A DNA stretch of 64,000 bases from Nemertoderma westbladi (GCA_032718475.1 JAUCBJ010008086.1:43123-107122), one strand, 5' to 3'; counted from the first letter of the stretch, positions 53,561 through 63,967 are shown. The notes: generated from the sequence alone by a model not told the origin. Numbers and translations: made by a program.

Positions 53561-56500
53561 CTAAATACTGCTTGGCAGCCCAGCACCGTCCTCAAACCCC
53601 TGCCCACTTCTCCACTTCACCCGCGAGCCCCGTAGGCAATGGGAGGCCCCGCGTATTATCGCGAACTGGACGCGAGTTCGGACCCAGCCCATCGTGGTGC
53701 TGAAAGGTCGCCCCCAGGAACGGTGCAGCCTATCAGCCAAGATACGGAGGAGGTGGTTTGCCTGCGGAGCGAGTACGCCGTCACAGGACGCAACAAACGG
53801 GGAGAAGTCGCCCCGTCGTGCCGTCACTGCTTCCGCGTACAGCCGCTTCTTTTGGTCTTCGGCCGACTCGAGGATAGACATTGGGGTGCGACCCACATAG
53901 GACCCGGCGTCAAGGTTGATAACCCGAATGTCTATCAACGCCTGGGTCTGTGGGTTTAGCGCACCCCGTATCCCCACATCGCACCGAAGACCTGCGGCAC
54001 CCTCCACTCCCTGCTGCTCGCGGACAACCGGCTCGCAGACTACGTTTCGAGGTCCGAAAGCCATAGCCGAGAGGTCTCCAACCACGTCCCGTAGTTCGTT
54101 ATGGCGCTGTATAACGAGGCCGCCTTTTTTACAATTTAGACCGTGGTTTAAATTGAAGGCGGCCCCGCACCCATCGCACCGGCTTGGCACTGCCGCCAGG
54201 GGGCGGCCGTATCGGATCGCCAGCGCGTCCCGGAACTCCAGGGGGGACAGGTCCATCTGGTGGTCGGCCATGGGCAGGGAGGAGATCCACCCACTCGAAC
54301 GGAAGTCGGCGGTACGTTGTACAGTCCGCCGGCGGTCCGGTGGCAGTTCCTCCAGCACAGCTTCCAAGTTGGATTTCTCTCTCCCAAGCTGCTGCTCCCG
54401 TCCTTCCTTCCTTGCCCGTTGTAGACAACCGAGGTGTTGCGCGTTGGAGAACTCGCGGTGTCCCAAAATGGCCTCGGCAAGGGATCTGGTTCCCGCCCGC
54501 GATACGGCGTATGAATGTGGGGCCTCGGTTGCGGGATTCCGCAGTCCCATTCCTGCCATCCGTGGGGAGAGGGCGAACAGACTGCGTTCATTGGAGGAGA
54601 TTGGGCCGCCGAAGACGGCCGGCAGGAATCTCTGTACGATTGCCTCCTCCAGTGGCTGGTACTCGTCACCACAGTCAGGGGATACCCGCTGTAGGTAGGC
54701 CCACTCCCTCTGGAGGGAGCAGGCCATGGCGGCGAATGCGGCTTGGGGCTGGGACACCGCCATCTCGGCAAGGCGGTCCACCGATGCTACCCAGGCAGCA
54801 ACCTTGGCGCGAACGAAACCCTTCCTTTCAGCGTCTCCACCAAGAAATCCCCCGAGGAATCGATTTCCCGTCACAATGTTCACGGAATGGCCTGCGAACA
54901 CTCTTTCTGCTTCCTCCATGAATTGGGGAGCTACCACGAGGTAGCTTTTGCTGGGTTCGGGGAAGTATCCAAGGGTTGGGCCGAACCGCTGCAGTTCGAG
55001 GAACCACTCAAGGATGAGTTGCAGTTTACCAGCCGCAGACGAGTCATCGGCGAACCAATTCTGGAGTACAGGCGGCTTCCGGAGGCGGTGGATGAGGGGG
55101 AGGATACCTGAGGAGTACTCCAGCATCGCGAGGGGGTCTCCTTGAGTGGTTCCCTCCTCGCTGAATAGTATATCCTCTGTCCCATGGATGGTTAGGATAC
55201 TGTGCCCCCTGTAGCAATTAAATAGAAACAGGGAGCACCTGGGCCACTTCTGGCGGGCGTTCCACAGCGCGGCCGTCCGGTTCAGCGAGTTGAACGCGTT
55301 GGACGCATCAACGAGGAGAACCCCCCAGCCGTCCTCCTTCCGCTCCTCGAACAACTCCGCCATCGTGTGGACAGCGGCCTCCACCCCGGCTGACATGCCT
55401 GCGGAGAGCTGCTCGGCGCCGCAGGTTGCAGTGACGTTATCGCCCGTCGCTTCCGCCATGGATCGGCCGAGAATCCGCCGCAGACATTCCCCAATGCCGA
55501 TTGGGCGGACCCCCGGGCATTTGTCCAGGGCGATCAAACGACAGGACATCAGGGCACGCACCGACTCCCAGGGTACGACTGAGTTCGCGAGGGCTCTCGC
55601 TATTCCCGCGACTGAGTCACGGAGGCATTCACTGTGGGCACCATACCGGAGGAGGAAGTCACCCCACCACGTTGAGTCAGTCCCGGCAGGTCCGGCGCCG
55701 CCGTGTAGTCGGCGCGCTGCAGTCTCGATATGCGAGGCCGTGATGTCCACATCCACTCGAGTAGGGAGGTCCTGGTCGGTTTGGATTAGAGATTCTGGCG
55801 GGGGTGGGGAAGCAGGGGGATGCTTGGCTCGTAAAAGGTCAAGGACCTTAACCTTCTGCCCTCCCATATCCACCTCGTCATTAGGATCTAACACTCCCCC
55901 ACTCTCCCGACTCGTTACCCATCTTACTGCGCTGCGGATCTTCCCTTCCAGCATCAACCGAGTGAACACACGGACAGTGTTCTCTTTGTCATCCTCGGCC
56001 GACTTACGTTTACCCTTCTGCCCCCTCCCAAACTTAAGGGAGCTGCGTTCAGCCTCTTGAAGCAGCGCCTCGAGCTGCCCAGACCTCCACATCTCCAGTC
56101 TACGTATTAGAAGGCGACGGATATCAGCTGCCTTCATGACCTTTGGGTCGCGGTGGAGGAGCAGCGACTCGGCTAACAGGATCCGCTCCGAGCGCGCGAT
56201 GGCGGCGTTGTGCTGCAGCCCCGTTAAGAAGGCCCTTGACACTGCCGCCATCAGCTCGACTACATCTCTCCCTACAGCGCCCCCTGGCAGTCTATACTTT
56301 GCACCACACAGCTGGGTAGCTCGTCTCCACTGATGGAGGAGACAGTCCGGCGCGGGCCCCTTCCCAACCAAGGGGGCCCCAAAAGCCCTCACCATCAGGT
56401 CCTGCGGGTCCGTGTTGACGGGTGGGTTCATAATCCAGTGCCGGCCGAAGTGAGTTGTGTCACCAGTAAATGTGGGTCCCATCTGGGTAGGGGGGTACAA

Positions 56501-56959
56501 CAGACTAGATGCACCAGGCTGATGTGCGAGACCTGCATCGTTTGTAGGGGGACCCGTATGACAGGGTGGCCCCAGCTGAGGACCTGGGGTGCCCGGTCGA
56601 TTTGGGGGATCCGTCGTTGGGACAACTCCTGACACCGTGGGTACATGGGGGACAACCCCAGACACAGTGGGTACTGGGGGGACAACCCCAGGCACCGTAG
56701 GGACAACTCCTGACACCGCGGGGACAACTCCTGACACCGTGGGTACAGGGGGGAGAACCCCAGATACCGTGGGTACAGGGGGGACAACCCCAGACATCGT
56801 GGGTACTGGGGGGACAACCCCAGACACCGTGGGGATGACTCCTGACACCGTAGGTACAGGGGGCACATCCCCAGAAACCGTGGGTACAGGGGGGACCACC
56901 TCTGACACCGTGGGTACAGGGGGGACAATCCCAGATACCGTGGGGACAACTCCTGACAC
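53561..56959 (-). CDS. RLE-type non-LTR polyprotein: RT and endonuclease
   Basis: 1132 codons, beginning inside the proline-valine repeat. A helical region precedes an RT with LIALDKCPGVRPIGIGE (about 480), the palm VLLVDASNAFNSLNR (about 546), EEGTTQGDPLAM (about 600), and a catalytic FADD (about 636) in NWFADDSSAAGK. The C-terminus has a zinc-like CDGCGAAFNLNHGLNC (about 926) followed by RHNELRDVVGDL and a nuclease core LRCDVGIRG...ALIDIRVI, typical of restriction-like endonucleases that nick the insertion site. No apurinic-type endonuclease is present. The start at 56959 is only the first start-like codon in this frame; the true N-terminus lies upstream in other frames. The named clade within RLE elements is not certain. 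Confidence 0.88.
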   Translation of the reverse strand: MSGVVPTVSGIVPPVPTVSEVVPPVPTVSGDVPPVPTVSGVIPTVSGVVPPVPTMSGVVPPVPTVSGVLPPVPTVSGVVPAVSGVVPTVPGVVPPVPTVSGVVPHVPTVSGVVPTTDPPNRPGTPGPQLGPPCHTGPPTNDAGLAHQPGASSLLYPPTQMGPTFTGDTTHFGRHWIMNPPVNTDPQDLMVRAFGAPLVGKGPAPDCLLHQWRRATQLCGAKYRLPGGAVGRDVVELMAAVSRAFLTGLQHNAAIARSERILLAESLLLHRDPKVMKAADIRRLLIRRLEMWRSGQLEALLQEAERSSLKFGRGQKGKRKSAEDDKENTVRVFTRLMLEGKIRSAVRWVTSRESGGVLDPNDEVDMGGQKVKVLDLLRAKHPPASPPPPESLIQTDQDLPTRVDVDITASHIETAARRLHGGAGPAGTDSTWWGDFLLRYGAHSECLRDSVAGIARALANSVVPWESVRALMSCRLIALDKCPGVRPIGIGECLRRILGRSMAEATGDNVTATCGAEQLSAGMSAGVEAAVHTMAELFEERKEDGWGVLLVDASNAFNSLNRTAALWNARQKWPRCSLFLFNCYRGHSILTIHGTEDILFSEEGTTQGDPLAMLEYSSGILPLIHRLRKPPVLQNWFADDSSAAGKLQLILEWFLELQRFGPTLGYFPEPSKSYLVVAPQFMEEAERVFAGHSVNIVTGNRFLGGFLGGDAERKGFVRAKVAAWVASVDRLAEMAVSQPQAAFAAMACSLQREWAYLQRVSPDCGDEYQPLEEAIVQRFLPAVFGGPISSNERSLFALSPRMAGMGLRNPATEAPHSYAVSRAGTRSLAEAILGHREFSNAQHLGCLQRARKEGREQQLGREKSNLEAVLEELPPDRRRTVQRTADFRSSGWISSLPMADHQMDLSPLEFRDALAIRYGRPLAAVPSRCDGCGAAFNLNHGLNCKKGGLVIQRHNELRDVVGDLSAMAFGPRNVVCEPVVREQQGVEGAAGLRCDVGIRGALNPQTQALIDIRVINLDAGSYVGRTPMSILESAEDQKKRLYAEAVTARRGDFSPFVASCDGVLAPQANHLLRILADRLHRSWGRPFSTTMGWVRTRVQFAIIRGASHCLRGSRVKWRSGQGFEDGAGLPSSI

Positions 56960-57400
56960 TGTGGGTACAGGGGGGACACCCCAGACACCGTGGGTACTGG
57001 GGGGACAACCCCAGACACCATGGGGACAACTCCTGACACCGTGGGTGCAGGGGGGACACCACTAGACGCCGTGTGTACAGTGGGGACAACCCCAGACACC
57101 GTAGGGACAGCTCCTGACACCGTGGGTATAGAGGGGACTCCCCCAGACACCGTGGGTGCAGGGGGGACAACCCCAGACACCGGGGGGACAACTCCTGACA
57201 CTGTGGGTACAGGGGGGACAACCCCGGACACCGTGGGTACAGGAGGGACAACCCCAGGCACCGTGGGTACAGGGGGGGCACCCACAGACACCGTGGGTCC
57301 AGGGGGGAAAGGGGGGATAACCCCAGACCCCTTAGGGACAACTCCTGGCACCGTGGGAACTGGGGGGACAGCCCCTGACACCGTTGGGGCAGGGGGGACA
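56595..57400 (-). repeat. Coding minisatellite of the RLE element (PPVPTVSGVV repeat)
   Basis: Tandem units of about 30 bp, mixed with 21-bp short units (GGACAACCCCAGACACCGTG, GGTACAGGGG). In the coding frame they give PPVPTVSGVV and VPTVSGV. All frames stay open through the array on both strands, so long overlapping ORFs here are artefacts of the repeat. A one-base shortening near 56975 changes which frame carries the motif. Confidence 0.9.
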
Positions 57401-57459
57401 GCCACAATACCTGTAACAATGGGGACCTGGTGGGTGACAACAAACGACGTTGGAGCTTG

Positions 57460-57833
57460 GGGGGCACCCGACGCATTGGCACTGGGACACCCGAATCGCT
57501 GGCCGCTGGGACACTCAAAAGACTGGTTACATTAGTTAACGTTGCATCTAAGTCCACCAATGTGTCATGCCAGTTATCGTCCTCCTCTTCTCCTGATAAC
57601 CAACCACCACTATCCGCTGGCAACGGCTGCGAAAGTGAACCCGGAACGGAATCAACGGATAAGCTTCTCTCGGTAGGGGAAGGCAGCGGCTGCGAGGAAG
57701 ATGTCCCCCCGTCGTTGGAACAGTTCCTCTTCTTTCCCGGTGCACAGTTTGTACAAACACGTCCCGCATTTACGCAGGCGCACCTCTTACAACGGCTACC
57801 CGAGCCGGAGTTACTGCAAGTGCAGCAGGGCAT
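57460..57833 (-). CDS. RLE element N-terminal segment with cysteine-rich motif
   Basis: The start MPCCTCSNSGSGS is followed by a dense cysteine array CKRCACVNAGRVCTNC (residues about 18-33), a CXC-like zinc motif probably used for DNA or RNA binding. A Ser/Pro/Asp-rich linker comes next. The downstream proline-valine repeat lies in another frame, so at least one indel near 57410-57470 separates it from the rest. This is probably the true start of the element's protein. Confidence 0.65.
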
Positions 57834-58013
57834 CGCGAGTAGGACTAACGCAGAACGCAGGTGACGCGGTTGTAAGTTCTACTCTAGAACTCCAACTCAG
57901 TATCCGTTGGCACCAGGAAGTCTGACAGTGTTAGGTTTGGTGCAGTGCAGTACAGTACAATCAAAGTAATACAATCAGTATATATCACAGTCTAACAAAA
58001 GTGATTCAAAATA

Positions 58014-58287
58014 ACACATATACTACACTACACATATACTACACTACACATATACTACTCTACATATATACTACATATACTACACATATACTACACTACA
58101 CATATACTACACTACACATATACTACTCTACATATATACTACATATACTACACATATACTACACTACACATATACTACACTACACATATATTACACTACA
58201 CATATACCACTCTACATATATACTACACACATATTCTACACTACACATATACAACACTACACATATACTACACTACACATATACTAC
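58014..58287. repeat. ACATATACTACACT-type satellite, right block
   Basis: About 18 units of the same array as 53290-53383. Its right end grades into ACTACTACTACTA, the reverse of the TAG tail of the adjacent RTE fragment. Confidence 0.92.
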
Positions 58288-58771
58288 ACTACTACTACTA
58301 GGATCGGCATGCTGCATTGCAGCTGCATTTTTAAGAATGCTGTGCCGGCTTGTCAGCAAAATTGCACCGCCACAACTCCCTATCACCCATGACATTTGCT
58401 AGATCATCCGCATCTTTAAGGCCAGTGTCCTTTAAGATGCGTCTCGAGAAAGTCATGGGCTGTCCACCATGCTTATTCACTCCATGAGGCTGCCAAAGTA
58501 CAAGATTATGCACTGGCTGGTCCTCACGGCGAAAGCAATGTCCTGCAAAGCGGAGGCGAATTTGTTCTAGTGTCAAGCTTGGGGGAACCAATGAGACACC
58601 TCCAATGTTATATAGTGTCTGGTTGGAGATGTGTGCATTGTACTTGACACAATAAACCCGGCGTAGCATTCTTGTGAATGTGCCATCCAGAGATTTTGTA
58701 TCCTCGGCAGTTAGAGCCCAGCGTGGACTCCCATAGAGGAGTACTGGAACTACTGCTGTTCTAAATAATCG
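58288..58771 (-). mobile_element. RTE-like family A, 3' fragment with TAG tail
   Basis: The minus strand encodes the C-terminal part of family A (LRRVYCVKYNAH, LRFAGHCFRRED, LKDTGLKDADDLANV, ending DKPAQHS) plus the complete 3' UTR and TAG tail. It breaks at 58771, the same region (TCTAAATAATCG) where the 3.0-kb fragment breaks. Confidence 0.9.
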
Positions 58772-58796
58772 AATAATGTAATATCGAATAATATTA

Positions 58797-59049
58797 GTGA
58801 ATAATTTAGAAATAATTAATTTTATTATATTTTGTGCTACTACAGTATTTTACTACATACAGGTTAATTGCGAAAAAACTTAATGTACTTAAATTGTCGT
58901 CCCACTTTTCGAGTATCTTAATCTTATTAATATTTATATAATTAATATCTACAGTAATAACATGTTATTTGTTAATATATGCTGGCTGGGCTGGCCACTA
59001 CTACTACTGTTACTATGTGAGACAATTATTAGTGTATCATCAGCGTATT
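58797..59049. repeat. 250-bp duplicated segment, copy 1
   Basis: Almost identical to 61523-61771 in direct orientation. They differ by a few bases and a CTGG insertion near 58981. It starts GTGAATAATTTAGAAATAAT. Confidence 0.92.
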
Positions 59050-59276
59050 TGAGATGTTTTTTATATATGATTAACTACGTACGCTCTGTATAATTCCGGT
59101 TTGGTGTTGATAACAGAATTATTTACTTATTAGATTAATTTTTATGTACGAATTTGAACTTCTGCATTGACTTTAACACCCTGGTAGCTAAATGAATGGA
59201 AGCGGTGTTGCTGCAGGTATAAATCCTGCCTTTTAATTGATTAGGGTTAGTATATGAAACAATGCATATATTACAG

Positions 59277-59399
59277 ATATCAATGAATGCACCAATAATA
59301 CCAACACCTGCGACTCTAATGCAGAATGTGTAAATACTGCAGGAAGCTACAATTGCCATTGCAACTCCGGGTTCATTGAAAATGGAAGTAGTTGTGAAG
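59277..59399 (+). CDS. Calcium-binding EGF exon (exon a)
   Basis: A 123-bp phase 1-1 exon preceded by TTACAG and followed by GTAAAG. It encodes DINECTNNTNTC...ECVNTAGSYNCHCNSGF...SCE, with all six EGF cysteines, the calcium-binding DINE start and the Asn-hydroxylation pattern CXNXXXXYXC. It belongs to an extracellular multi-EGF protein (fibrillin- or fibulin-like organisation). The rest of the gene is not recognised upstream in the window. Confidence 0.88.
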
Positions 59400-59788
59400 G
59401 TAAAGTAAATAATAATTTAGATAACAGCTCATGTCAATTATAATTAATAAATAGATCTTTAATTGAATTTTCTGAATTTGAAGTTTCTATAAAGAATTAT
59501 TAGAAGACCGTTAGGACTTCTTACTGTAAAAGTATTCTGTATCTATATATGTTTGTATCTATCTATGTATTTATATCAATCGACGAAGATCAACTCCAGG
59601 ATGTCGAATAAAAGTTTCGAAAAAATTATTCATGTGTTTCGAATATCTCCTCTACCAAAACTGCCTAAAGTTCCCTTTCTTTTCTTTCCTTCCCTTTCTT
59701 CGGTATATTTATAACATATATACAGATATATTCATGTTCGAAAGTCACTTGATAATTCTTAGAGATTTCAATGCAACTATGATAACAA

Positions 59789-60031
59789 AAAAAGCAAGCA
59801 AACAGTCGGCCGAAGCCGGAGGCGACCCGAAGGCTCCTCTTTCAATAGCTGCTACCCGAGAGTAGGGGTGGGCGCTACTCCTATCCCAAGATTTGCTCCC
59901 AGTTATTTAACTGGTACTCATTTTATCGACCCCAGTGGATGAAAGGCTGAGTGGACCCTGGCGGGGCTGAACCTACAACCATTAGATTGCAGGCCCGGCG
60001 CTCAATCAACTGAGCTACCCCGCCTCCTATG
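59789..60031 (-). mobile_element. tRNA-derived SINE with 13-bp target duplication
   Basis: On the minus strand it starts with a tRNA-like head: GGCGGGGTAGCTCAGTTGAT (A box) and GTAGGTTCAGCCCC (B box). It continues with TCGATAAAATGAGTACCAGT and ends in a T-rich tail. Flanks ACTATGATAACAA at 59776-59788 and 60032-60044 are identical target duplications. It sits in the intron between EGF exons a and b. Confidence 0.88.
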
Positions 60032-60067
60032 ACTATGATAACAAGCACGTATAAATCTTATTTTTAG

Positions 60068-60202
60068 ATGTAGATGAATGTTTCAGCAGCACTCACCCTC
60101 ACAAATGTGATTTTATGACAACTATTTGTGAAAACTCTGTTCCTCTGTACAATTGTGCCTGTCTGCAGGGATACAAACGGGTTGACGATCAAACATGTAC
60201 AG
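60068..60202 (+). CDS. Calcium-binding EGF exon (exon b)
   Basis: A 135-bp phase 1-1 exon between TTTTTAG and GTATGA. It encodes DVDECFSSTHPHKC...ICENSVPLYNCACLQGY...TCT, with six cysteines and the hydroxylation pattern kept. The usual Gly before the aromatic residue is replaced (VPLY). Confidence 0.88.
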
Positions 60203-60696
60203 GTATGATTATTATATTTATCATATTGTATATGTATACGACTACTATTAGGTTGATCGAGGTCGTTAGTGGTGTCCTTCCAGGCTACCTGATTCTTTAT
60301 GGTCGTTGCAATGTGCGTGCCTTATAAACAAAGCCTTTTCAATTTTTGCTAGATTTTTTTATCTGGTATTTATGTTTATAGAACAAATTTAAAAAAATAC
60401 AAAATTCTTGGAAGCATCAAAAACAAGTACAAATATAATTAATTCTATACACCCAAACATTAGAATGCACAGACTTAAAGAAAATATGGTTTTTATATGA
60501 TTACATAGATTGGATTGTAAGATGAAAGGAATCTGGTCGACTTGGGTACTCACAGCAAAGCTTTGAGGCGCTCATGACCACATAAAAAAGTATAATTATA
60601 ATTGTAGACCTTGAATTTGATTATTAATGATTCAGTTATAATTCATTAATCATATCGTTGAATAAAAATATAACCAATTTTCGTTTAATTTCACAG

Positions 60697-60834
60697 ATAT
60701 AAACGAATGTTCAGGTAGTGATTCCATTGAGCACAACTGTGACTTATCCACTACTGCCTGCATTAACATAGATGGATCATTCAAATGTGATTGCCACTCA
60801 GGATACAAACATATAAGCCCGGCCAAATGTGAAG
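60697..60834 (+). CDS. Calcium-binding EGF exon (exon c)
   Basis: A 138-bp phase 1-1 exon between TTTCACAG and GTAATA. It encodes DINECSGSDSIEHNC, ACINIDGSFKCDCHSGYK and a final KCE. It is a close paralogue of exon d, 1389 bp downstream, and the following introns are also similar. Confidence 0.9.
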
Positions 60835-61522
60835 GTAATACAGTATTCCATATGTATTTTATTAAATTAATGTACTTCATGTACAAAGGTTACAGTAGTT
60901 AATGCAATACAGCAAGTTTCTTGGTCTAGATTGGTATTATATTAGAACAACATAATTCATCGTGTGGGTCAACTTAACATCCATATCCGTCTCTTATTTC
61001 GTCTTATTTCGTCAATATGTGTCTGAGGGTCTGTCATATCATAAGTTATCAACAAATAATCTAGCCAAGGAGACAGACAGTGGTGACACTTTCCAAATTG
61101 GGTATGCCTGCAGTCTTTTGCTGAAAGTGTTAACTTGTATAAGTCATTTGAAATTATGTTATATTTCACATAGTCCACATTGAGCATTTGTTTCTAGAAC
61201 ACTATTTAAAACCTAATTACAGATGTTTTACTTAACAACAATAAATCAACATTCAGTGGAATATTCACCTCTGAAGACACTGGCATATATAAATAAGGAA
61301 AAACTAAGCTCGATAAAATATAGTACCTCTTACTCGAGTGTGTCATTGTGACTCCTCCAGTGTACAGAATGAAGAGCACGTCCTACTGTATTGTCTGTTG
61401 ACTCGAATTTTAGAGACACGCACCATGACCTCGAATACATTAGCTTAGAAAATGTGTTTAAATGTTTTTCTAAGATTGCACCCTTTCACTTTGTAAACTA
61501 GTACATAGTGTTCTAGAGTTTT

Positions 61523-61771
61523 GTGAATAATTTAGAAATAATTAATTTTATTATATTTTGTGCTACTACAGTATTTTACTACATACAGGTTAATTGCGAA
61601 AAAACTTAATGTACTTAAATTGTCGTCCCACTTTTCGAGTATCTTAATCTTATTAATATTTATATAATTAATATCTACATTAATAACATGTTATTTGTTA
61701 ATATATGCTGGGCTGGCCACTACTACTACTGTTACTATGTGAGACAATTATTAGTGTATCATCAGCGTATT
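61523..61771. repeat. 250-bp duplicated segment, copy 2
   Basis: Direct duplicate of 58797-59049. It lies in the intron between EGF exons c and d. Confidence 0.92.
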
Positions 61772-61775
61772 AAAC

Positions 61776-61870
61776 AATGTTTAAATTATGAAATCTCTTG
61801 TCATGAATTAACGTGCAACATAAATAATATGGGCCCGATATGTGTCTGTCTCCGGTGGAATGTGTACCAC
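61776..61870 (+). pseudogene. Possible decayed EGF exon
   Basis: One frame reads CLNYEISCHELTC then NINNMGPICVCLRW, with the spacing of the middle and end of an EGF domain. There is no DxxEC start, no good acceptor and no final cysteine in place. It is likely a dead duplicate exon, but a chance resemblance is possible. Confidence 0.35.
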
Positions 61871-62085
61871 TCTGATGTGGTCATGTTTATTTTTACCCTT
61901 TTTAGTTTATCATTTAGAAAGTTTTTAACTAGCGACGATCCTAGCGGCCCCTAGCGGCCCATAGTTGTCTTGTGTAATTTTAGCCAATTTTTCTTACCCA
62001 ATCAACCACCAATTTTAGGTGTTATTGTGGCAGTGTCATTAAATCATTTCAGAATACGAATATTGACTCTCGTCTAATTTCATAG

Positions 62086-62223
62086 ATATAAATGAATGCT
62101 CTGGTACTGATTCTATTGTTCACAACTGTGATTTATCCACTACTGCCTGCAGTAACATAGATGGATCATTCGAATGTGATTGTCTCTCAGGATACAAATA
62201 TTTGAGCCCTAGCAAATGTGAAG
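62086..62223 (+). CDS. Calcium-binding EGF exon (exon d)
   Basis: A 138-bp phase 1-1 exon between TTTCATAG and GTAATA. It encodes DINECSGTDSIVHNC, ACSNIDGSFECDCLSGYK and a final KCE. Nearly identical to exon c, indicating a recent exon-plus-intron duplication. No further EGF exon is found to the window's right edge. Confidence 0.9.
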
Positions 62224-62760
62224 GTAATACAGCATTCTCTATGTATTTATTTAATTGATTGGCTTCATGTACAAAGGTAACAGTTAGTTATAGCAATACA
62301 GCAATACTCATGTTGGTCTAGTTTGGAACTAGAAGAACATAATTCATTGCAGGGTAAACTAACATTAACATCTGAACATGTCTCAGTTTTGCCTTACTCC
62401 GTTCTGCTAAAGTATAGGTATGAATTAAATTGTACATACTTGGATATTCCACACTAAAAATTGTATTGTATATATTCGAAAATACACACCCTGTAAAACA
62501 GTTGTAAAAAAGGTGGTTAGATTTCATGAATTTTTATTGTATTATAAAGATGGTGTTTTCATTTGTTGTCTCCAGCAATGGTAATTTTTAGAATTTTCTA
62601 CTGGTGGGCCAAATTGGAAAAAGGGCATTTCTTATATACAGATAGTTTAGCTTTATCAAGAATTATGTGACGGGATCAATGAAATCCCGACCGGATGAGT
62701 TGTTTCGTACGCGTCACCGATGTGATGGAAAAGGTTCGAAATTGATGTTATCTTTCGCCG
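62224..62760. other. EGF intron or flank
   Basis: The first 180 bp or so align with the intron after exon c (GGTAATACAG, GGCTTCATGTACAAAGGT, AACATAATTCAT). Nothing else is recognised. Confidence 0.6.
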
Positions 62761-62828
62761 TTATGTATAATAGTACAAGAGTTATGTATGATAGCACAAT
62801 AGTTATGTATAATACAGTAGCACAAGAG
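62761..62828. repeat. Short tandem repeat, unit 21-25 bp, three copies
   Basis: Units of TTATGTATAATAGTACAAGAG with substitutions. Confidence 0.8.
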
Positions 62829-63967
62829 ATATAATGAGTTGATATGACAGTAATATTGACGGCAACGGTGACGGTAAAACAATGTCCTCCGTCTGCACTG
62901 AAACCGGTAACTGGACTAACTAAACTAATGTATTGGTATGTAGGTTGATAATATATGACACACCAGTATTAGCTCATTGCTACACTACTGTGGCCCTTTA
63001 CCTAGCGGATGCTCTCCTTCGCCCCTATTGGCTAATAACCTACTTCATGCCTCTCGCTCTCTCTGGGAGTGTTTCCCCCCCCTGTTGGCCCCTGTTGGTT
63101 ATTTTTCCCTCTCGAGGTGGTTTGACCTCTAACCTCCCTTTGTGTGGCTTTGGGGTTTGTGTTGTCCCCGGTTATTGGGTTATGATACGAGATTGGTTGT
63201 TATCGATCTCGTATCTCCAATATTGCTGAAAAGGCGCCACTGTCCTAACTTATGAGGGTAATGAGGCGGAATTGAATCCGCTCACAAATTAAATCTATTA
63301 TATTCTATTCTACTAATACTATATTATATTATATTATTAGTTCAATATAGAGATGGACCTCCCTCGTAAAAGTTTATATAACCAAATAAGTATTGTACTA
63401 TTTGACTAATATCTGAATATAATAAAGCAGTAGTCTGTATAAAGCAGATAAAAAACCGTCTTTACTGCGAAATAGCAGCATATTTGAAAGAAGAAAATGT
63501 CCCTACAGTAAGTCCCTACAGCCGGACACCCGGTATGGGAAAACCCGTTGAGACGTGTCTTCTAGTCTCCATAGTCTACCCGTAATTAAGAAGCTCTTAG
63601 CTTCTTTCCTGTCTCAATTTTTCTGAAGATTTTTGTTGTTGGGCATGAAGAAAAAAAAGAAAAAAAACTGGATTGCTCCCTGATTGGCTAGAGCTACAAC
63701 ATCTTCTTTAGGCCTTCCCAAGCAGCCTTTAATCAGCCTTGATAGGCAGGCAGACTGTTGGTAGAAGTTCATTCATTCCCTATCCATCCACTCATACTGC
63801 ATGTAGGTGGATATGTGTGTGTTTAGGTCAATGACATCAATATTATTACTAACTTAAAAGGAATACTAATATTCCCTACAACCTGAGGTGTGTGTTTATC
63901 AGTTTATTAACTGATGAATGAAATAAATTATTGTTTTACGAAAGTGATTACTTGTGTAAGCTTACTT
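62829..63967. other. No gene recognised
   Basis: A pyrimidine-rich stretch (63000-63180) and a TATTATATTA-rich run (63295-63345) occur. No ORF shows a recognisable motif. Confidence 0.5.

Larger units (their letters stand above)
53384..58013 (-). mobile_element. RLE-type non-LTR retrotransposon, full-length
   Basis: A 4.6-kb insertion splits a satellite: the array stops at 53383 and resumes at 58014. On the minus strand the element ends in a nine-base poly-A (53384-53392 as T on plus). The 5' end carries a leader, then a cysteine-rich N-terminus, a repeat-encoded proline-rich stretch, RT and a restriction-like endonuclease. Satellite on both sides hides any target duplication. Confidence 0.85.

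Noticed and set aside
54129-54921. Several plus-strand Arg/Pro-rich ORFs over the RLE element
   Set aside because: Shadows of the GC-rich minus-strand RT-endonuclease gene.
56589-57535. Plus-strand ORFs of Gly-Thr repeats (158 and 181 codons)
   Set aside because: They are products of the minisatellite being open in every frame; the real coding strand is minus.
58014-58287. CRISPR-like array
   Set aside because: Short direct tandem units without spacers, in an animal genome; it is a satellite.
59957-60026. Functional tRNA gene on the minus strand
   Set aside because: The B box is altered (GGTTCAGCCCC) and the unit is the head of a SINE with a target duplication.
62933-63229. 98-codon ORF near the right end
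   Set aside because: Low-complexity pyrimidine-rich sequence with no motif or exon signals.
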